Source: Labrys sp. WJW (GTDB lineage: Bacteria > Pseudomonadota > Alphaproteobacteria > Rhizobiales > Labraceae). From it: a stretch of 64,000 nt of DNA. Numbering within the stretch: position 1 is the stretch's first letter; every line of letters starts with the position of its first letter. A program made the translations under genes and the position numbers. The notes beneath the pieces were generated by a model. That model was not told the DNA's origin, searched no databases, and saw nothing but the letters and a program-made list of their open reading frames with translations. Location of the stretch: positions 62,001 through 126,000 of the forward strand of contig NZ_LYXZ01000033.1 in NCBI RefSeq assembly GCF_001676615.1, written 5' to 3'. Positions 59,335-64,000 of the stretch are shown in pieces.

Positions 59335-60048
59335 ATGTGGCGCGCCTCCATCCTCACCCTCTATCCCGAGATGTTTCCGGGCCCCCTCGGTGTCTCCCTG
59401 TCGGGCGAAGCCCTGGCCAACGGCACCTGGGCGCTGGACGTCGGCAATATCCGCGATTTCGGCCAGGGGCGGCATCGCTCGGTCGACGACACACCGGCCG
59501 GCGGCGGCCCGGGCATGGTGATCCGTGCTGACGTGCTGGCTGAGGCCATCGATGCCCTCGGCGATGACGGCCGCCCGCGCCTGTTGATGTCGCCGCGCGG
59601 CCTTCCCCTCCAGCAGGCGCATGTGCGGGCCCTGGCCGCCGGCGACGGCGCCGTGATCGTATGCGGGCGCTTCGAGGGCGTCGACCAGCGGGTGATCGAG
59701 GCGCGCGGCCTCACCGAGGTTTCGATCGGCGACTATGTCCTCTCGGGCGGCGAGCTCGGCGCCATGGTGCTGGTCGATGCCTGCGTCAGGCTGCTGCCGG
59801 GCGTGATGGGCGGCTCCACCTCCGGCGACGAGGAGAGCTTCGAGAACGGCCTGCTCGAATATCCGCATTATACCCGGCCCGCCACCTTCGAGGACCGCGA
59901 GATTCCGGACATCCTGCGCTCCGGGCATCACAAGAATATCGCGGCCTGGCGTCGCAGCGAGGCGGAGGCGCTGACGAAGGAGCGCAGGCCAGACCTGTGG
60001 GAAGCCTATGCGGCACGGCAGCCGCCGCCGAAGAAGAAGCGGAAGTGA
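59335..60048 (+). CDS. trmD: tRNA (guanine37-N1)-methyltransferase
   Basis: A 237-residue SPOUT enzyme that makes m1G37 and prevents frameshifting. The start MWRASILTLYPEMFPGPLGV, the AdoMet loop VCGRFEGVDQRVIEA, and the knot IGDYVLSGGELGAMVLVDAC are conserved, as is the C-terminal YPHYTRPATFEDREIPDIL. A Lys-rich tail (PPPKKKRK) ends it. ATG start 9 bases after a R2 repeat. Confidence 0.97.
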   Translation: MWRASILTLYPEMFPGPLGVSLSGEALANGTWALDVGNIRDFGQGRHRSVDDTPAGGGPGMVIRADVLAEAIDALGDDGRPRLLMSPRGLPLQQAHVRALAAGDGAVIVCGRFEGVDQRVIEARGLTEVSIGDYVLSGGELGAMVLVDACVRLLPGVMGGSTSGDEESFENGLLEYPHYTRPATFEDREIPDILRSGHHKNIAAWRRSEAEALTKERRPDLWEAYAARQPPPKKKRK

Positions 60049-60052
60049 CGCT

Positions 60053-60079
60053 CTTCCGGCAACTGTAGTTGCCGGAAAG
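60053..60079 (+). other. hairpin between trmD and rplS
   Basis: TTCCGGCAAC-TGTA-GTTGCCGGAA, a perfect 10-bp stem, begins six bases after the trmD stop. No T-tract follows. It may be an mRNA processing or leader element for rplS. Confidence 0.4.
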
Positions 60080-60178
60080 TGCGAATTCGGTGGACTCGCC
60101 TTCCGTAATGGCGTATTGGCACGCCTCCACTTCAAGTAAGAGCAAGATGCGTCCTTCGGGTACGCGCGGAGATCGAAC

Positions 60179-60547
60179 ATGAACCTGATTCAGACTATCG
60201 AGCAGGAAGAAATTGCCCGCCTTTCGGCCGGCAAGGACATTCCCGAATTCCAGCCCGGCGACACGGTCATCGTGAACGTCAAGGTGAAGGAAGGCGAGCG
60301 CACCCGCGTTCAGGCCTATGAAGGCGTCTGCATCGCCCGCGACGGCGGCGGCCTGCAGGAGAGCTTCACTGTCCGCAAGATTTCCTACGGCGAAGGTGTC
60401 GAGCGCGTGTTCCCGCTCTACTCGCCGATGATCGATTCCATCAAGCTGGTCCGCCGCGGCAAGGTCCGTCGCGCCAAGCTCTATTACCTGCGCGATCGCC
60501 GCGGCAAGTCTGCCCGCATCGCCGAGCGCGTCGACTACAAGAAGTAA
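60179..60547 (+). CDS. rplS: 50S ribosomal protein L19
   Basis: A 122-residue ribosomal protein at the 30S-50S interface. Core motifs are FQPGDTVIVNVKVKEGERTR, QAYEGVCIARDGGGLQES, FTVRKISYGEGVERVFPLYS and KLYYLRDRRGKSARI. ATG start. Last gene of the ffh-rpsP-rimM-trmD operon, followed by a strong terminator. Confidence 0.98.
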   Translation: MNLIQTIEQEEIARLSAGKDIPEFQPGDTVIVNVKVKEGERTRVQAYEGVCIARDGGGLQESFTVRKISYGEGVERVFPLYSPMIDSIKLVRRGKVRRAKLYYLRDRRGKSARIAERVDYKK

Positions 60548-60571
60548 GTCCGACGCCTCTGACGGATTTCG

Positions 60572-60607
60572 ACGCCGGCCCGACAACGGGCCGGCGTTTT
60601 GCGTTTC
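60572..60607 (+). terminator. intrinsic terminator of rplS
   Basis: 11-bp stem ACGCCGGCCCG / CGGGCCGGCGT with an ACAA loop, followed by TTTGCGTTTC, 24 bp after the rplS stop. Confidence 0.85.
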
Positions 60608-60632
60608 CCGGGGACCGCCGGCTTCCAGGAAA

Positions 60633-62465
60633 TTACGTCTTCTTGGCCCACCACAGATCGGGGATGCCGCGGTCGTAGATCACGCCGGGATCGCCATGTT
60701 CGAACTCACTCCAATAGGCCAGCCAGTGGTTCGGGCGGTTGTACATTGGCACCCAGTAATAGCCCGAGCGCAGCACGCGGTCGAAGGCGCGGCACGCCGT
60801 AAGGAGCGCAACCCGGCTGTCGGCGGCGACGATGGCGTCGATCAGGGCGTCGAGCACCGGATCGGCGATGCCGGAGACATTGCTCGAGCCAGGCACGACG
60901 GCCGTCCGGCTGGAGAAGGGCCCGCGCATGTCTTCGCCGGGTGTCAGGCCGTAAGTGGCACGACGCGAGATGACATCATAGTCGAACGCGTCGGTGCGGC
61001 GCTGATATTGCGAGGAATCGACGGCGCGGAAACTCGCCGCGATGCCGAGCCGGTCCAGATTCTGGATGAAGGGGGCCGTGATCTTGTAGAGGAAGTCGCT
61101 CTCCTCCAGGAATTCGATGGTGAAGGCGTCACCCTTGGCATTCTTGAGGACGCGGTTGTCGAGGCTCCAGCCAGCCTCCTTGAGGAGCCCCAGCGCCGTG
61201 CGCAGATTGGCGCGGTCGAAGCCGCTCCCGTCTGAGACCGGCGGCAGCAGGGCTTCACCGAAGACGGCGTCGGGCACCTTGCCGCGATAAGGCTCCAGCA
61301 AGGCGAGTTCATCCGGCCCGGGCTTGCCCTCGGCCTTCAGCGGCGAATTCTCGAAGATCGAGGTCGTGCGCTGGTAGGACGAGTACATCACGTTCCGGTT
61401 CACCCATTCGAAATCGAAGACGAAACCGAGGGCCTGGCGGACACGGGGATCGGAAAACTTGGCGCGGCGCGTGTTGAAATACCAGCCCTGGGCGCCCGAG
61501 GGCGTATGGTCGGGCACGGTCTCGCGCTTGATGCGGCCATCGCGCACGGGCGGAATGTCATAGCCCTTGGCCCAGTTCTCGGAGCTCGACTCCTCGCGGA
61601 AGCGATAATTGCCGGCGCCGAAGGCGATGAAGGCCACCGAGGGATCGCGGTAGTAGTGCCAGGTCAGCCGGTCGAAATTGTTGGTGCCGATCTGAGTCGG
61701 CAAGCTCTCTCCCCACCAGCCCTCCACGCGCTCATAGCTGATCGACTGCCCCACATCGACCTTGCCCACCTTGTAGGGCCCGCTGCCGAGCGGGGCTTCC
61801 AACGTGGACTTGGTGAAATCGCGGCTCGACCACCAGGCCTTCGAGAAGATCGGCAGGCCGGCGACGATCAGGGGCAGCGAGCGCCCGCGCCCGGGCAGCA
61901 GCGTGACGCGCACGATGTCGGGGGCTTCCGCCACCGCCTCCTTGAAGAAGCGCAGCGGTTCGGTGATGAAGGGATGCCCCTTCTCCTTCAATGTGTTGAA
62001 CGACCAGGCGCAGTCCTCCGCCGTCAGCGCCGAACCGTCGTGGAAGCTGAGGCCGGGGCGCAGGCGGAAGCGATAGGTCTGCCTGTCGGCCGAGACGGCC
62101 ACCGATTGGGCGGCATAGCCATACACCGCATCCGGTTCGTCCACGGCCCGTGCCATCAGCGTGGCGAAGGTGGCATCCATCCCCACCGCGCCCGTGCCCT
62201 TGAGGACGTAGATGTGCAGGCTGTCGAAGGAGTTGAAGGACTGGTTGTAGCCGGTCTGATAGACCAGCTGCGAGAAGGCGCCGCCCTTGGGCGCGTCGGC
62301 ACGCACATAAGCGAATTTCTTGAAGTCGGGCCCATATTTCAGGTCGCCGAAGGTCGACAGGCCATGGCTCTCGACCTCCTGGCCCAGCGCCCCCGCCGGC
62401 AGGAGGGCACAGGCAGCACCGAGGAAGCCGGTCTTCAGGAGCATGCGGCGGTCGAGGTCGGCCAT
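60633..62465 (-). CDS. YejA-like peptide ABC transporter substrate-binding protein
   Basis: A 610-residue periplasmic protein of the SBP_bac_5 family. It starts MADLDRRMLLKTGFLGAACA, a Tat-like signal with RR. The YejA-type opening SHGLSTFGDLKYGPDFKKF ... ADAPKGG is followed by FHDGSALTAEDCAWSFNTLK and GSGPYKVGKVDVGQSISYER. It should deliver oligopeptides or microcin C-like peptides to a permease. The gene lies just downstream of a second similar protein; no permease genes are seen in the window. Confidence 0.9.
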   Translation of the reverse strand: MADLDRRMLLKTGFLGAACALLPAGALGQEVESHGLSTFGDLKYGPDFKKFAYVRADAPKGGAFSQLVYQTGYNQSFNSFDSLHIYVLKGTGAVGMDATFATLMARAVDEPDAVYGYAAQSVAVSADRQTYRFRLRPGLSFHDGSALTAEDCAWSFNTLKEKGHPFITEPLRFFKEAVAEAPDIVRVTLLPGRGRSLPLIVAGLPIFSKAWWSSRDFTKSTLEAPLGSGPYKVGKVDVGQSISYERVEGWWGESLPTQIGTNNFDRLTWHYYRDPSVAFIAFGAGNYRFREESSSENWAKGYDIPPVRDGRIKRETVPDHTPSGAQGWYFNTRRAKFSDPRVRQALGFVFDFEWVNRNVMYSSYQRTTSIFENSPLKAEGKPGPDELALLEPYRGKVPDAVFGEALLPPVSDGSGFDRANLRTALGLLKEAGWSLDNRVLKNAKGDAFTIEFLEESDFLYKITAPFIQNLDRLGIAASFRAVDSSQYQRRTDAFDYDVISRRATYGLTPGEDMRGPFSSRTAVVPGSSNVSGIADPVLDALIDAIVAADSRVALLTACRAFDRVLRSGYYWVPMYNRPNHWLAYWSEFEHGDPGVIYDRGIPDLWWAKKT

Positions 62466-62538
62466 GGGGGATCCTTCAAACGGAGGCGACAGTGTCAGGC
62501 GACACGCAAGGCTCGCCATAAACGGTTCAATGAGCGGA

Positions 62539-64000
62539 CTACTTGTCGGGCGCGCCGATCCTGGCCGCCTTGGCCTGATCGTACCACCAGATATCGGGGA
62601 AGCCGCCCATATAGCCCAGCGAGGGCAGCGTCGCCGGCTGGCCGAAGCGATCCCAGCGCAGGGTGCGACTCTTGGTCGAGGAGAACATCGGCACGACGTA
62701 GTCATGAGCCAGTAACAAGCGGTCGAGAGCCGTTGCGGCCACGACCTGTTCGGAGCGGTCCTTGGCGTAGATCACCTTCTCGATCAGCGCATCGACACCA
62801 GCGTCCTTTATGCCGATCGTATTGTTCGAGGTGGGGATGTCGGCCGCGGCCGACCCCCAATAGTCCCGCAGTTCGTTGCCGGGCGAATTGCTCTGCTGCT
62901 GCAGATAGATGATCATGTCGAAGTCGCGGTTGAGCAGCCGCGTCTGGTACTGCGAATCATCGACGGTCCGGAGCACTAGCTCAATGCCGAGCCGCTTGAG
63001 ACTCTGCTGATAGGGCAGCACCGTGCGCACGATCCCTTCTCCCTGCAACAGGAGTTCGACCTTCATCACTTCCCCGGTCGCGACATTCGTCAGCTTGCCG
63101 TCCCGGATCTCCCAGCCGGCCTCCTTCAGCAAACCGAAGGCCTTGCGCAGATTGGCGCGCACTGCCTCGTCGCTGCCATTTACGGGATTGACGTAGGGCA
63201 TAGTGAAGACGGCTGCCGGGACCTTGTCCTTGAGGCCTTGGAGCAAGGCGAGTTCCTGGCCTTCGGGCAGCCCATGAGCGCCGAAGTCGAGGCCGTAAAA
63301 ATAGGAATTCACTCGCTCCAGCAGGCCGAAGGACATGGTGCGGTTCTGGGTCTCGAAATCATAAGCGAGGTTGAAGGCCTGGCGCACGCGCTCGTCCTGG
63401 AACTTGGCGCGGCGCAGATTGAAGCCGAAGGCCTGCATGCGCCCGAGGGTCGCCTCGCGGAATTCCTGTCTGACGATGCGCCCATCCTTCACGGCAGGAA
63501 AGTCATATTGTTGCACCCAGGCCGAGGCGCTGTTCTCAAAGCGGAAGTCGAAAGAGCCACTCTTGAACAGCTCCGGCAGCTGGGTGGCGTTGGCATAATA
63601 ATCGTAGCGGATCTCGTCGAAATTATACATGCCCTTGGCCGTCGGCAGGTCGGCGCCCCACCAATTCTTGACACGCTCATAGGTGATCGAGCGACCGGCT
63701 TCCAGCGCCTTGACGCGGTAGGGTCCCGAGCCAAGCGGGGGCTCTAGGCTGGTCGCCGCAGGGTTGCGCGGCTTGCCATCCGGCCCCTTGGCCAGCCACC
63801 AGTGCTTGGGCTGGACGATGAGCTGGCTGACGATCAGCGGCAACTCCCTGTTGCCTTTGCTGGAGAAGGTGAATGTGACCTCGTTGGGGCCGGTCACCTC
63901 CGCCTTGGTAACGTCGGAGTAGTAGCGCGCGCGCTGAAGATTGTGGGCCTTGAGGGTTTCGAAGGACCACACCACGTCCTCCGGCGTCACCGGCTGACCG
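62539..64000 (-). CDS. second YejA-like substrate-binding protein, N-terminus cut by window edge
   Basis: About 487 C-terminal residues are visible; the gene continues past the right edge, so the signal peptide is not seen. It shows GQPVTPEDVVWSFETLKAHN, PPLGSGPYRVKALEAGRSIT, YERVKNWWGADLPTAKGMYN and LFKSGSFDFRFENSASAWVQ, the pattern of SBP_bac_5 proteins of the YejA kind. The 73-bp gap to the next binding protein suggests one operon. Confidence 0.9.
   Translation of the reverse strand, partial: GQPVTPEDVVWSFETLKAHNLQRARYYSDVTKAEVTGPNEVTFTFSSKGNRELPLIVSQLIVQPKHWWLAKGPDGKPRNPAATSLEPPLGSGPYRVKALEAGRSITYERVKNWWGADLPTAKGMYNFDEIRYDYYANATQLPELFKSGSFDFRFENSASAWVQQYDFPAVKDGRIVRQEFREATLGRMQAFGFNLRRAKFQDERVRQAFNLAYDFETQNRTMSFGLLERVNSYFYGLDFGAHGLPEGQELALLQGLKDKVPAAVFTMPYVNPVNGSDEAVRANLRKAFGLLKEAGWEIRDGKLTNVATGEVMKVELLLQGEGIVRTVLPYQQSLKRLGIELVLRTVDDSQYQTRLLNRDFDMIIYLQQQSNSPGNELRDYWGSAAADIPTSNNTIGIKDAGVDALIEKVIYAKDRSEQVVAATALDRLLLAHDYVVPMFSSTKSRTLRWDRFGQPATLPSLGYMGGFPDIWWYDQAKAARIGAPDK

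Overview
The window is high-GC chromosomal DNA from an alphaproteobacterium, most likely of the order Hyphomicrobiales (Rhizobiales). The evidence is conserved gene neighbourhoods (nadD-rsfS-rlmH, envC-ctpA, tlpA/argH-lptM-lysA, sdhCDAB, ffh-rpsP-rimM-trmD-rplS), an Omp19-like Inh-family lipoprotein, TTAA-N7-TTAA CtrA-type boxes, frequent GTG/TTG starts and dense intergenic palindromic repeats. A Labrys- or Xanthobacteraceae-like host is possible, but genus cannot be fixed by reading alone. No rRNA, tRNA, transposase, prophage or CRISPR array was seen. Both ends cut genes: a methyltransferase on the left and a peptide-binding protein on the right.

Layout. 1-3.2 kb: methyltransferase and two glycosyltransferases (minus strand). 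3.5-10.1 kb: a possible second-messenger cluster, namely a degenerate ABC-exporter-like protein, a stand-alone cyclic-nucleotide-binding protein, a class V aminotransferase and a membrane [2Fe-2S] class III cyclase. 10.3-12.2 kb: radical SAM plus FkbM methyltransferase. 12.4-16.2 kb: MscS channel, LysE-type exporter, secreted phosphodiester glycosidase-like protein. 16.3-19.5 kb: leuC, nadD, rsfS, rlmH. 19.7-22.8 kb: PadR/HAAS/GIN-domain envelope module and a secreted serine hydrolase. 22.9-32.0 kb: tlpA, argH, lptM, lysA, two small secreted proteins, homocysteine methyltransferase, ctpA, envC. 32.4-37.1 kb: DedA-like protein, dsbB, FAD oxidoreductase, DCC protein, orphan modC, YkvA. 37.3-42.1 kb: sdhCDAB, interrupted by an AT-rich foreign-looking gene and followed by a nucleotidyltransferase. 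42.2-48.8 kb: envelope proteins, desaturase with divergent regulator, alpha/beta hydrolase, hisN. 48.9-55.3 kb: YhaN/YhaO-type SMC-nuclease pair, DUF1993 protein, glutaminase. 55.7-60.6 kb: ffh-rpsP-rimM-HAD-trmD-rplS. 60.6-64 kb: two YejA-like peptide-binding proteins.

Two themes stand out. First, the 3.5-10.1 kb cluster reads as a candidate signalling unit: the cyclase combines possible heme-ligand histidines with a [2Fe-2S] domain, the small protein carries only a cyclic-nucleotide pocket, and the ABC-like protein has lost essentially every ATPase motif while keeping its membrane domain. Second, the intergenic DNA is a mosaic of several palindromic repeat families. One two-hairpin family (called R1 here) has nine copies, all in gaps just upstream of start codons; other families sit in convergent or operon-internal gaps. 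The sdhA-sdhB insertion and the nested palindromes between rpsP and rimM show that this accessory DNA enters even core operons.
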